A DNA stretch of 64,000 nt from Ectobacillus sp. JY-23. GTDB lineage: Bacteria; Bacillota; Bacilli; Bacillales; Bacillaceae_G. The position numbers and the translations under genes are program-made. The notes under the pieces were generated by a model, which did no database searches, was not told the DNA's origin, and saw only the letters and a list, made by a program, of their open reading frames with translations. Location of the stretch: positions 62,001-126,000 of the forward strand of contig NZ_CP095462.1 in the NCBI RefSeq assembly GCF_023022965.1. Reading direction: 5' to 3'. Positions 8,181-16,599 of the stretch are shown in pieces (the stretch's first letter is position 1; every line of letters begins with the position of its first letter).

Positions 8181-9266
8181 ATGGCGACATTACTGGAAGA
8201 ATGGGAAAAGCAATTGGAATTATATCCTGCAGAGTATAAGCAGGCATATAAACGCTTAAAACGTGCAGGTGACGTATTATGGCGTGATCCAGAGCCACAG
8301 GTAGGGTTAACACCGAAACAAGTCATTTGGACCAAAAACAAGTCAAAGTTATACCGGTATATTCCAAAGAAAGAGAAAACGCATCGTGTACCGCTATTAT
8401 TGGTATATGCATTAATCAACAAGCCGTATATCATGGATTTAACACCCGGGAATAGCTTGGTTGAATATCTAGTAGATCGAGGATTTGATGTATATCTGCT
8501 GGATTGGGGTACGTTTGGCCCGGAAGATCATACGCTGCAATTTGATGATTTCGTAATGGATTATATTGCAAAAGCGGTAAAAAAGGTGCTTCGAACATCA
8601 GGAGCAAGTGAAATCTCAATACTTGGCTATTGTATGGGTGGAACGCTTACATCTATTTATGCGGCACTTCATCCGCACATGCCGATTCGAAATCTTATCT
8701 TTATGACAAGTCCATTTGACTTTTCTGATACGGGCTTATATGGACCACTTTTAGATGAGAAGTATTTTAATCTTGATAAAGCAGTTGACACATATGGTAA
8801 CATTCCACCAGAAATGATTGATTTTGGTAATAAAATGCTAAAGCCGATTACGAACTTCGCAGGACCATATATCTCTTTATTAGACCGTTCTGACAATCAA
8901 CGCTTTGTAGAGAGCTGGAAGCTGGTACAAAAATGGGTAGCGGATGGCATTCCGTTTCCAGGTGAGTCCTACAGACAATGGATTCGTGACTTTTACCAGC
9001 AAAATAAGCTTGTTCAAGGCAAACTGGAAATACGAGGTCAAAAGGTGCGTTTAGAAAACATTAAAGCGAGCGTACTGAATATTTCTGCCGATCGTGATCA
9101 TATTGCAATGCCATGCCAGGTACAAGCATTACACGAGCATATCTCCAGCAAGGATGCTGAGTATGTTTGCTTGCCGACGGGGCATATGTCTGTTGTATAC
9201 GGTGGTACGGCACTTAAGAAAACATATCCAACAATTGGTGATTGGCTTTTAAAACGATCTAAGTAA
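8181..9266 (+). CDS. phaC: Class IV poly(3-hydroxyalkanoate) synthase catalytic subunit
   Basis: 361 residues, the class IV length. Alpha/beta-hydrolase fold with the lipase-like box GYCMGG in which Cys151 replaces serine. Asp306 (ISADRDHIA) and His335 (PTGHMSVVYGG) complete the triad, at the positions described for Bacillus PhaC. It polymerises (R)-3-hydroxyacyl-CoA and needs PhaR. AGAGGGGGA precedes the ATG. Last gene of phaRBC, followed directly by a terminator. Confidence 0.95.
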   Translation: MATLLEEWEKQLELYPAEYKQAYKRLKRAGDVLWRDPEPQVGLTPKQVIWTKNKSKLYRYIPKKEKTHRVPLLLVYALINKPYIMDLTPGNSLVEYLVDRGFDVYLLDWGTFGPEDHTLQFDDFVMDYIAKAVKKVLRTSGASEISILGYCMGGTLTSIYAALHPHMPIRNLIFMTSPFDFSDTGLYGPLLDEKYFNLDKAVDTYGNIPPEMIDFGNKMLKPITNFAGPYISLLDRSDNQRFVESWKLVQKWVADGIPFPGESYRQWIRDFYQQNKLVQGKLEIRGQKVRLENIKASVLNISADRDHIAMPCQVQALHEHISSKDAEYVCLPTGHMSVVYGGTALKKTYPTIGDWLLKRSK

Positions 9267-9295
9267 ACAGCCTGCTTTTGCAGGCTGTTTTTTAT
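9266..9295. terminator. Bidirectional terminator after phaC
   Basis: Stem AACAGCCTGC / GCAGGCTGTT with TTTT loop and following T-run; lies between convergent genes. Confidence 0.88.
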
Positions 9296-9299
9296 AGAT

Positions 9300-9635
9300 T
9301 TAATCTGTAATACCATATTGCGGATGCATAAATAGTTCAGGACCATTATCAACGCGTTTTTCTTCAAGCAATTCCTGATTTTCCTCAGAAGTCCAACCGA
9401 TATCATTCGTAGGATGAATCCATTCTTCCCCGGCCATTATGGCAGGGTCTATTTCGTCACTCCAGTTGTTTAAGGGACTATTAGCGGAATTGTACAGGCT
9501 GTCTCCAATCATTACCCCATACTCATTCACAAATGGTTCTTCCATTGTAATACCCGTTCCTTTAAACGAGGGAAAGTTCATTTGATGCGGAATGGTTTCA
9601 TCTAAAATAGGGGAGGGTACTTGTTCTTTTTTCAT
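9300..9635 (-). CDS. DUF3905-like hypothetical protein
   Basis: 111 residues, acidic, no membrane segment or signal peptide. The block FPSFKGTGITMEEPFVNEYG, then SPLNNWSDEIDP and EWIHPTNDIGW, resembles a family I know as DUF3905 in Bacillaceae; that assignment is from memory and not verified. Function unknown. AAGGAGT precedes ATG at 9633-9635; a GTG one codon earlier is a weaker choice. Divergent from the small gene at 9775. Confidence 0.65.
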   Translation of the reverse strand: MKKEQVPSPILDETIPHQMNFPSFKGTGITMEEPFVNEYGVMIGDSLYNSANSPLNNWSDEIDPAIMAGEEWIHPTNDIGWTSEENQELLEEKRVDNGPELFMHPQYGITD

Positions 9636-9774
9636 CACAAATGACTCCTTGTCTATATGAGAATATTGTATGTCTTATGTTAGAAAGAGCAAGTGCTTAC
9701 CAGCTTTTTCTTCTTATCATTTTTATTATTCCACACATACTAAAAACCAAATCATTTTATAGGGGGATATTATT

Positions 9775-9927
9775 ATGGCAAAACGTAAAGTGGCGTATCA
9801 ACCGGCGACTAATCATAATAAAACACCAAAAGAAAGCCTACCGGATGCAGAATTTGCGGTGGAATATGCAAATGAAGATGTGAACAAATATGCCAACCGC
9901 AACTCTAAAAAGGGAAAGCAACACTAA
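9775..9927 (+). CDS. Small basic protein of 50 residues, possibly spore-associated
   Basis: MAKRKVAYQP start, rich in Lys, Asn and Ala, no membrane segment, ending KKGKQH. AGGGGGAT precedes the ATG. A CATACTA box at 9736-9742, a perfect sigma-G/F type -10 sequence, lies 33 bases upstream, but no convincing -35 goes with it. Composition and start resemble minor small spore proteins, yet I cannot match it to a named family. Terminator follows at once. Confidence 0.65.
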   Translation: MAKRKVAYQPATNHNKTPKESLPDAEFAVEYANEDVNKYANRNSKKGKQH

Positions 9928-9957
9928 AAAAGCTGAGGTGCACCGCCTCAGCTTTTT
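9927..9957. terminator. Bidirectional terminator
   Basis: Stem AAAAAGCTGAGG / CCTCAGCTTTTT between convergent genes; its right arm covers the stop of the radical SAM gene. Confidence 0.85.
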
Positions 9958-11702
9958 ACTGCTTCATTCATACCATATAGTTCACATTGCTGTGTTTTCG
10001 GATTAAAGTATGCAGCAACAATAGAAGGTGTTTGGATAATGTTGCCGGTACGCATAAATGTTTCAAAATCAAAGCCTATCGGTTCCACGATAATATGCTT
10101 GTTTGCATCTTTCTCAGACAAGCCTAGAGTAGCAAAGGAATCTCCAAATCGAATAGGCTGTTCTGCAATCATATGGTATAACTCTGTTAATTCTTGCTTG
10201 GATAGGCGTTCATCCCACCAAGGCTTACGAGGACGATGCTTATGGTGACGTAAATAGTCAAGTTTCATTAAGTCCTTAATAACCGGCGTTTGCGGCACTT
10301 CCATCTCATCCAGGAATTGATAGAGGCGTTTAAATAGGTCCTCAAGTTGATGTCCAATGCGTGCCCATCCTTGTTCATCCCAGTAGCTACCAAAGTCTTG
10401 GAAGAAATCAAACGGCGTTGCGAACACTTCATTAACTAAGTATTCTACCGTATAATCCATTCTGTGGGCATTCCAGTACTTCTCCAGCACATCCTCAACT
10501 TGTTTGATGCGAATAATATCAGAAAACGGTAAAATGTTATTGCCCAATATTTCATACGGCGCACGATCCATATATATATAGTTATGATCTTTTGCACGTA
10601 GACGCAAGCCAGTACCGCGCAACATTTTCAAAAAGCCAAGCTGCAATTCTTCAGGGCGCATCGCAAATACATCGTTAAAAGTCTTTTTAAAGGAATCATA
10701 ATTTTCTTCGGGAAGGCCAGCAATTAAATCTAAGTGCTGGTCAATCTTCCCTCCATCTTTTACCATTGTAACTGTACGAGATAGTTTTTCGAAGTTTTGA
10801 CGACGCATAACGAGCTCGTTTGTGCGATCATTTGTTGATTGTACGCCGATTTCAAAGCGGAATAGACCTGCCGGGGCATTGTCATTCAAGAATTGAATCA
10901 CTTCAGGACGCATAATATCCGCTGTAATTTCAAATTGAAACACAGTGCCAGGCACATGCTCATCAATTAAGAATTGAAACATATCCATTGCATAGCTACG
11001 ACTGATGTTAAATGTACGATCGACAAATTTAATCACCCGGGCACCGTTTGCCATTAAATAGCGAATATCATCTTTAATACGTTCACGGTCAAAATAGCGT
11101 ACACCAACTTCAATAGAAGATAAGCAAAATTGACAGCTAAACGGACAGCCGCGACTTGTTTCTATATATGTGATACGTTTGCCAAGGTGCGGGATATCTT
11201 CCGGAAAGCGGTACGGAGATGGAAGTTCGTTTAATTTCAGCTTTTCTCGTTGCGGTTTCATAATAAATTTGCCATTCTGTAAAAAGGCGATACCATCTAG
11301 CGTTTCGTATTGCTTGGCACCTTGTATCTCAAGCAATAAATTTTTAACGGCAGCTTCTCCTTCACCGATAATAATGAAATCAAGCTCTGGGACACGCTCT
11401 AGCCATTCTCTTACATCGTAGGACACTTCGGGACCGCCTGCAAATAAGATTAGGTCAGGATTAATTTTTTTTAGCATTTTCATGACTTGTATGGTTTCTT
11501 CAATGTTCCAAATATAACAGCTAAAACCAATTACATCTGGGTTTCGTCTGTACAAGTCTGTTACAATATTCATAGCAGGATCTTTAATCGTATATTCCGC
11601 CATATCTATATCAAATTCGGGTGCGGCATAAGCTTTAATGTAACGGATTGCCAAATTGGTATGAATATATTTTGCATTCAAAGTACTCATGATTACGTTC
11701 AT
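9948..11702 (-). CDS. B12-binding-domain radical SAM protein (DUF4080-type)
   Basis: 584 residues. The N-terminal ~140 residues have the cobalamin-binding-like fold (IGFSCYIWN, FAGGPEVSYD). The radical SAM core follows with CPFSCQFC, giving Cys186, Cys190 and Cys193 for the 4Fe-4S cluster. The C-terminal third matches DUF4080 as found in Bacillus homologues. Substrate unknown. Start MNVIMSTLNAKYIHTNLAIRY is supported by GAGGT seven bases upstream; the frame opens 28 codons earlier without a ribosome site. Monocistronic. Confidence 0.85.
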   Translation of the reverse strand: MNVIMSTLNAKYIHTNLAIRYIKAYAAPEFDIDMAEYTIKDPAMNIVTDLYRRNPDVIGFSCYIWNIEETIQVMKMLKKINPDLILFAGGPEVSYDVREWLERVPELDFIIIGEGEAAVKNLLLEIQGAKQYETLDGIAFLQNGKFIMKPQREKLKLNELPSPYRFPEDIPHLGKRITYIETSRGCPFSCQFCLSSIEVGVRYFDRERIKDDIRYLMANGARVIKFVDRTFNISRSYAMDMFQFLIDEHVPGTVFQFEITADIMRPEVIQFLNDNAPAGLFRFEIGVQSTNDRTNELVMRRQNFEKLSRTVTMVKDGGKIDQHLDLIAGLPEENYDSFKKTFNDVFAMRPEELQLGFLKMLRGTGLRLRAKDHNYIYMDRAPYEILGNNILPFSDIIRIKQVEDVLEKYWNAHRMDYTVEYLVNEVFATPFDFFQDFGSYWDEQGWARIGHQLEDLFKRLYQFLDEMEVPQTPVIKDLMKLDYLRHHKHRPRKPWWDERLSKQELTELYHMIAEQPIRFGDSFATLGLSEKDANKHIIVEPIGFDFETFMRTGNIIQTPSIVAAYFNPKTQQCELYGMNEAVKS

Positions 11703-11868
11703 TTTATCAACCTCGACTCTAATTTTAGTCATAACTTCTAGTATAGGCACTTCAAAACAAAAATACAATGGAAATTGCATATACACAACTTTTTGTACAC
11801 TTTTCTAAACCTACATCATATACTTTACTAAGAGAAAAAAAGTTGACTAAAGGAAAGAAGGGACGAGA

Positions 11869-11991
11869 ATGAGCCAGCGCACACAATTCAAGCTTGCTTT
11901 GTACACAAGTGTACTGCAGAAGCTGCAAATTATTAGTAAGGGAGAAAAGCAGGATATTGTAAAAAACAATGTGTCGAAACCAGCTCATTGA
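11869..11991 (+). CDS. Small hypothetical protein of 40 residues
   Basis: MSQRTQFKLALYTSVLQKLQIISKGE..., basic, one helical hydrophobic stretch, preceded by AAGAAGGG six bases before the ATG. The last eight codons and stop lie inside the left arm and loop of a 25-bp perfect inverted repeat. No family recognised. It could be a real microprotein or only a transcribed leader ending in a strong terminator. Confidence 0.4.
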   Translation: MSQRTQFKLALYTSVLQKLQIISKGEKQDIVKNNVSKPAH

Positions 11992-12017
11992 GAGCTGGTT
12001 TCGACACATTGTTTTTT
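11961..12017. terminator. Unusually long perfect terminator hairpin
   Basis: 25-base arms at 11961-11985 and 11993-12017 pair without mismatch around a seven-base loop; the ends are A6 and T6, so it works in either direction. Core pairs are ATGTGTCGAAACCAGCT with its complement. Confidence 0.85.
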
Positions 12018-12150
12018 AGGAAATAAATGTCTTCCTGGGCAGAAACATTATTGACAAAAGAGCGCTATATATGTGATAATTCAATTAAATTTTAAGAATT
12101 ATCAAAAAACTTATTGTTTATATAAACACATATTATGCGGAGGTGAAAGT

Positions 12151-12765
12151 ATGTTGTTTTTTTTAAGAACATGGAAAGATTTGAGCGAGATTAAAACAGA
12201 GCTAGCACTTCGAGATTGGTTTTACGGGACGAAAATTAGTTTATCCATGCGGGCATCTAACGAGCCTATAACGTTTATTATCAATGCAGAAGGTAAAGAT
12301 AAAGGACTCTATAATGAAGAAGATTTTGTGGTTGTAAATGTAGCGTGTGAGCCTGTGTTTGCAGGCACGCCGGCTGAAGAAGCTTGTTTGCATGCAGCGG
12401 TGTATAAAAATACAATTGCAGGATGTGTATTACAAGTACAAACGGTAGATTGTCATCTTGTTTCGGAGATTTATGGCGAGCAAAAAGAAGTTACATTTGA
12501 ACAAAAAAATGTAGCCCGTGTATTTGGAAGAGATGGCATTGAATCCTTAAAAATACCAATTGTAGAGCATGAGCAAGCATTTCTTACTTTATTAGAAGAA
12601 CAACCGCAATCTGATCGCGGGGCTGTACTTGTGGAAAACTACGGCTTAGTTGTATGGGCGCAAAAGCCGCACGAAACAAAGAAGTGGCTAGAAGGGTTAG
12701 AATATTTGATGAACTATCATGTAAAACTCTTGATGATAAAAGGAGCAAGAAGCTCCGTAATCTAA
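12151..12765 (+). CDS. MtnB-like class II aldolase paralogue lacking zinc ligands
   Basis: 204 residues aligning along its whole length with methylthioribulose-1-phosphate dehydratase MtnB (class II aldolase/adducin fold). Landmarks are LSEIKTELALRDWF at the N-terminus, GCVLQVQTVD at 91-100 and GAVLVENYGLVVW at 157-169. In MtnB the corresponding motifs are HVHT and NHG, whose three histidines bind Zn. Here they are Gln95, Gln97 and Tyr164, and the GNIS loop is also changed. It is therefore probably not a working dehydratase. GGAGGTG precedes the start. No methionine-salvage genes lie beside it. Confidence 0.7.
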   Translation: MLFFLRTWKDLSEIKTELALRDWFYGTKISLSMRASNEPITFIINAEGKDKGLYNEEDFVVVNVACEPVFAGTPAEEACLHAAVYKNTIAGCVLQVQTVDCHLVSEIYGEQKEVTFEQKNVARVFGRDGIESLKIPIVEHEQAFLTLLEEQPQSDRGAVLVENYGLVVWAQKPHETKKWLEGLEYLMNYHVKLLMIKGARSSVI

Positions 12766-12767
12766 CC

Positions 12768-12812
12768 CGAAAAGCACTCCTTGGGATTGTCCTGAAGAGT
12801 GTTTTTGCCTGT
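12768..12812 (+). terminator. Probable terminator of the MtnB-like gene
   Basis: Imperfect stem AAAAGCACTCCTT / AAGAGTGTTTTT followed by TTG; weaker than its neighbours. Confidence 0.45.
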
Positions 12813-12836
12813 AGGATGAGGAAGTAAATAAATTTT

Positions 12837-12897
12837 TGTAAGCGCTTTAAATTAACATAAACCTGCTTTTCTCTTACTATACATATTACATGTATAG
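12837..12897 (+). promoter_or_regulatory. cre-like site and 21-bp palindrome upstream of the CBS-domain gene
   Basis: TGTAAGCGCTTTAA (12837-12850) fits the CcpA site consensus at 13 of 14 positions. CTATACAT / ATGTATAG (12877-12897, five-base centre) is a perfect inverted repeat ending just before the Shine-Dalgarno site, suitable for a dimeric regulator or an mRNA hairpin. Confidence 0.4.
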
Positions 12898-12912
12898 AAA
12901 GGAGGGAGTGTG

Positions 12913-13536
12913 ATGCGTGTTAAGTATCACTTTATCCCGAAGAAACAGGTTGTATCCTGTTGTACATCTGATACGGTAGGGCGTACGTTAGAACTTATGA
13001 ACGAGAGTGGGTACCGGTGTATTCCTACTTTAGATGAGAGTAAAAAATTATTTGCGGGATTGATTTACAAGGTGGATTTGCTGGAATTTCTGTACAGCGG
13101 TGGTGACCATGAAAATACAATTGTGCCACTGGTAGAAGATGCGGGGGCTTTTGTATTTGAGCGAGACTCTTTTTTCCGTGCTTTTTATACCATTCGTCGT
13201 TTGCCATTTCTAGGGGTATTAGATGATCATCATGAGTTTTTAGGGATTTTAACGCATGCAAATATATTTGATGTACTCGAGGATTCATTTGGAATGAACA
13301 CGGGCGGCTATACGTTAACGATTGCCACCCATGAAAATAAAGGTACGATTAAAGAGCTTGGCAGTGTATTGCGGAACTATAATATCGGCGGGTTGCTGAC
13401 GCTTGATAACGGTGATAAGTATGTCAGGCGCTTAATCGTTAATATTACTGATGAGCTACCTACAGCAGAGCTGGAAAAACTGATTGCAAGGCTTGAGAAG
13501 AAAGATTTCCGCGTGAGTCGCGTAGATAAAATTTAG
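12913..13536 (+). CDS. CBS-domain protein with ACT-like C-terminus (CbpA-like)
   Basis: 207 residues. Two CBS repeats (about 1-65 and 70-125, with GYRCIPTLDESKKLFAGLIY and LPFLGVLDDHHEFLGILT) are followed by an ACT-like region (YTLTIATHENKGTIKELGSVL). The architecture resembles the CBS protein called CbpA in Listeria, which binds cyclic di-AMP. That ligand is inferred from family resemblance only. GGAGGGA favours ATG at 12913 over the GTG three bases earlier. Its stop overlaps the stop of the convergent gene by four bases. Confidence 0.65.
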   Translation: MRVKYHFIPKKQVVSCCTSDTVGRTLELMNESGYRCIPTLDESKKLFAGLIYKVDLLEFLYSGGDHENTIVPLVEDAGAFVFERDSFFRAFYTIRRLPFLGVLDDHHEFLGILTHANIFDVLEDSFGMNTGGYTLTIATHENKGTIKELGSVLRNYNIGGLLTLDNGDKYVRRLIVNITDELPTAELEKLIARLEKKDFRVSRVDKI

Positions 13537-14288
13537 TGCGGTAGACTTGGCCGCACCAAATCAGAAACGAAAACAAAGCGGGTACGCTGTTGTAGCTTTG
13601 GTATATAAGAAGAGATAACAGAAGCTGTAATCTCACCGGGAGGGCCCACGTGACCAATGGCAATCATGACGGGCTCTTTTTGTGTTTTTTCAAGTAATAG
13701 GTTTGCTTGCTTAGTAATATGTGCATGTGTATACACATCATCAAAGAAGAGCTTATTTTCAATCATTGGTACATCTAGCTCATCAGCTATCTTTTTAACA
13801 ACGCTTTTGGGATTCGTTTTGCTGTCGAGATAAAATAAACCGTGTGCTTTACATATTGCAAGTACAATGCGCATAACTCGTTCGTCTGCGGTTGCCTTGG
13901 AGCCCATATGGTTATTCATTCCAATGGCATGCGGTACGTCAGCAATAGCCATTTCGACGCGCTTTTGGATTTCTGCATCACTTAAATCAGTCGTAATTGC
14001 ATTTGGACCAAGCCAGCTTTTTTTTCCTTTTAGTGGCTCCATTGGCAAATGAACAATTACTTGATAACCGTTCTTAAAAGCAGCCTCTGCATCTGCTTTT
14101 GTGGATGGCAAAAAAGGCATTACAGCAGCAGTTAGTGGAATGGGCAAGGAAAACATTTTGTCCGTTCCCTTCATATTGTTGCCAAAATCATCAATGACGA
14201 TGGCTAATTTGTGATCAACTGCTGCTGAGGGTTGAAATGGGAAACAAAACAAGCTACATAATAAAGCGAGCCAATAAAATGGTTTCAT
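13533..14288 (-). CDS. Divergent polysaccharide deacetylase family protein, secreted
   Basis: 251 residues with an N-terminal signal peptide (hydrophobic residues 5-22, cleavage likely after PSAA). The mature part begins LAIVIDDFGNN and contains IVHLPMEPLKG, GMNNHMGSKAT and YLDSKTNPKS, the landmarks of the YibQ/divergent deacetylase family. It acts outside the membrane, probably on cell-wall glycans; no substrate is proven for the family. AGGAGG precedes the start. Confidence 0.8.
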   Translation of the reverse strand: MKPFYWLALLCSLFCFPFQPSAAVDHKLAIVIDDFGNNMKGTDKMFSLPIPLTAAVMPFLPSTKADAEAAFKNGYQVIVHLPMEPLKGKKSWLGPNAITTDLSDAEIQKRVEMAIADVPHAIGMNNHMGSKATADERVMRIVLAICKAHGLFYLDSKTNPKSVVKKIADELDVPMIENKLFFDDVYTHAHITKQANLLLEKTQKEPVMIAIGHVGPPGEITASVISSYIPKLQQRTRFVFVSDLVRPSLPH

Positions 14289-14330
14289 TTATAGTCCTCC
14301 TTCCTCGTAGTGCTTAGTCTTGGCGTTTTT

Positions 14331-14358
14331 TGACGAATATACTCATTGTGTTGTCGAA
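14331..14358. promoter_or_regulatory. Two Spo0A-box-like sites in a divergent promoter region
   Basis: TGACGAA (14331-14337) and TGTCGAA (14352-14358), both fitting TGNCGAA, are in the same orientation and spaced 21 bases, two helical turns. They lie between the deacetylase-like gene and the spo0E-type gene. Confidence 0.45.
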
Positions 14359-14585
14359 TGTGAGAGGTCTGACATTCTGTGTAATGCAGATAGAATCAAG
14401 GTTTGTTCGAAAATTGCAGAAAAAACAAATGAAAAAAATGTCTTTTATTGCGAATGTATTTACAAAGATAGAATAATTTGTAATAATTCTGATGGTAAGG
14501 TTAATAATTTGTAAATTCACTGAACAATACGGTACATACATACATGAGTTTGATAATACGGATGAGGGGAATGAGGAACAAAGTC

Positions 14586-14858
14586 ATGTTTGCCGCAAGA
14601 CGAAAGCACAAAATGGACAAGCTGTTACTAGAAATTAAGGTGAAACAGGAAAGAATGATTCAAATTGGATTATCAAAGGGATTCAATAACCCTGAAACCA
14701 TTGAAGCGAGTCAAAGTTTGGATGTGCTGATTTTGCAATATCAAATTCATAAAGAAAAATTAGATAAATCTTGGGATATAAAGGAATCTCTTCTTCGTAT
14801 AAGAGACCAGTTTTCAAAAGCTTCTATTCAGTCATTACTTGCGAGTTTGTTACGTTAA
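14586..14858 (+). CDS. Spo0E-family aspartyl-phosphate phosphatase
   Basis: About 90 residues ending in the Spo0E signature: IEIKVKQERMIQIG-like helix, then GFNNPETIEASQSLDVLILQY with the SQSLD core that enters the response-regulator active site. Such proteins dephosphorylate Spo0A~P and hold back sporulation. The start is uncertain: the frame opens at 14544 with no ribosome site, and 14586 has GAGGA eight to nine bases upstream. A sporulation-type histidine kinase gene converges on it, which suggests a local phosphorelay module. Confidence 0.8.
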   Translation: MFAARRKHKMDKLLLEIKVKQERMIQIGLSKGFNNPETIEASQSLDVLILQYQIHKEKLDKSWDIKESLLRIRDQFSKASIQSLLASLLR

Positions 14859-14887
14859 CAGTACGCGTCATGCGCTTTTTATAGAAG

Positions 14888-14919
14888 TAGAAGAAGCCGC
14901 TCATTGAGCGGCTTCTTTA
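14888..14919. terminator. Bidirectional terminator
   Basis: Stem AAGAAGCCGCTCA / TGAGCGGCTTCTT between convergent genes. Confidence 0.85.
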
Positions 14920-16413
14920 TATTTCTGTATGTAGAGGAAGACTGATGGTGACTTGTGTTCCTTTATCTTGGCTGCTTGTAATAGAGATATCTCCATTATA
15001 CATGTCAACAATTCGTTTACACACAACAAGCCCAAGTCCAGTTCCAGTTGCTTTGCTCGTAAAAAACGGATCAAATATTTTTTGTTGTACTTCCTCAGGA
15101 ATGCCAGTTCCTGTATCAGTGATACGTAGCTGTGCAAATCGACCTTCTTGTTTGATCTCAATTAAGAGTGAATCATGTGTTTCCATCGCTTCAAAGGCAT
15201 TTTTCGTGATGTTTAAAATAACTTGTTTAATTTGATCTTTTGAGCAACGAATAAGAACTGGATGATTACCCAGTACTGTTGAGAAGTGAACACTATGTAA
15301 ATTTGCCTCGGATTGAATAATGAGCGAAACCTCCCTAACGATATGACGCAAATCATAAATTTGCTGCGCAATAGCAGTTGGTTTTCCTAGAATCAAAAAT
15401 TCGCTTACAATTTCATTAATTCGTTCAATTTCTTTTTGAATTACAGAAAAATACATTTGGTCTTGTTCACCCGTGTATTTTTCACTCAGTAAAGCCACCA
15501 ATCCTTTAATTCCTGTTAAGGGATTACGAATTTCATGGGCGGTACTTGCAGCTAAACTTCCTATCAGCTCAAGTTTTTGTGCTTCATTTTCACGTCGCTC
15601 TTTTTGAGTTTGACGTTTTAATAGAGCATATTTCAGAAGTAAAAATAAGACGTTCGTTAAAAAGAGCACGAATAATCCCTCGGCAAGAAGGTGCTGATAC
15701 AGTGCATTCTTATTAATAGGTAATGGATAAACAGAAACATACCACGGCGCTTTGTCAAGTGCTATCGTTACCTTGCGAATCCCCTCTGTTGAATAACCAT
15801 CCTTATCTTTTAGAAAGACCCGATATTGTGAATCAGATACTTCAAAATGATATTCCGGTTTTAATGTTGTAAGGATGTCACTGGCATAATCTAATCGAAG
15901 GCTTGCCATTACAATACCGGTTGTTTGCAGCTTTTTATCAATAACGGGTGTAGCGGCGACAATGACATTTTTCCCTCCCATACGACCATTCATTGGCGGA
16001 GATAAAACAGTTTTTTGTGTTTCTAATGCTTCTTGGATATAAGGACGGTCAGATATATCTACTGTTTTTGCAATTGGATAAGATGCGAGATAAATAACAC
16101 CATCTGTTTGTGCATAGTAGAAACCCGAAAAGCGCGTGTCGCGTTTGTCCATACTATTTAAAATTTCTTGAATTTGTTCAGAGTCATTGTTCGCTCGGTC
16201 TACTACCATTGCTAAAGTTTCCAAAGCAGAAATGGCTTCACCGACAAATCGGTCGAGATTATCTTTGTATAAATCCACAACGACACGCGCTTCTCGTTTA
16301 TTTTTTTTCTCCATATTGGATTGATGGTACATAAATAGAAAAGTGCAACAAGCTGTCGTAGGTAATACGACGAGCAGTGCATAAGATAGAATCGTTTTTA
16401 AAATAGCATTCAC
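14917..16413 (-). CDS. Sensor histidine kinase with extracellular Cache domain (sporulation-kinase type)
   Basis: 498 residues. A membrane segment at about 8-30, a Cache-type extracellular domain at about 35-225 (FSGFYYAQTDGVIYLASYP, ISDRPYIQEAL, NVIVAATPV) and a second membrane segment at about 240-262 precede the kinase core. The H-box TAHEIRNPLTGIKG puts the phosphorylated residue at His293. N, G1 and G2 boxes follow (NAFEAM, DTGTGIP, GTGLGLVV). This layout and H-box match B. subtilis KinC/KinD type kinases that feed the Spo0A phosphorelay. Extracellular ligand unknown. GGAG is twelve bases from the ATG, and an in-frame stop directly upstream fixes the start. Confidence 0.85.
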   Translation of the reverse strand: MNAILKTILSYALLVVLPTTACCTFLFMYHQSNMEKKNKREARVVVDLYKDNLDRFVGEAISALETLAMVVDRANNDSEQIQEILNSMDKRDTRFSGFYYAQTDGVIYLASYPIAKTVDISDRPYIQEALETQKTVLSPPMNGRMGGKNVIVAATPVIDKKLQTTGIVMASLRLDYASDILTTLKPEYHFEVSDSQYRVFLKDKDGYSTEGIRKVTIALDKAPWYVSVYPLPINKNALYQHLLAEGLFVLFLTNVLFLLLKYALLKRQTQKERRENEAQKLELIGSLAASTAHEIRNPLTGIKGLVALLSEKYTGEQDQMYFSVIQKEIERINEIVSEFLILGKPTAIAQQIYDLRHIVREVSLIIQSEANLHSVHFSTVLGNHPVLIRCSKDQIKQVILNITKNAFEAMETHDSLLIEIKQEGRFAQLRITDTGTGIPEEVQQKIFDPFFTSKATGTGLGLVVCKRIVDMYNGDISITSSQDKGTQVTISLPLHTEI

Positions 16414-16599
16414 AAGCTGTTCTCCTTTGTTTTAAATAGGCTGAGCAGACTTGGGGAAGTCTTTGTAAAAGCCAGATGTATAAAATAAAAACATGCAAAG
16501 ATAATTTTATCTTATTTAGTATTTGATAAATCTCATTTTTAGTATATAAAACTTTCTACGAAAAACATAATGATTTCCAATAAAAGATATGAAAATATA

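Noticed and set aside
11752-12009. 85-codon leftward ORF upstream of the radical SAM gene
   Set aside because: Covers the 25-bp terminator hairpin and the opposite-strand small ORF; no ribosome site.
14320-14514. 64-codon rightward ORF between the deacetylase and spo0E genes
   Set aside because: No Shine-Dalgarno site, overlaps the promoter region and Spo0A-like boxes, no family resemblance.
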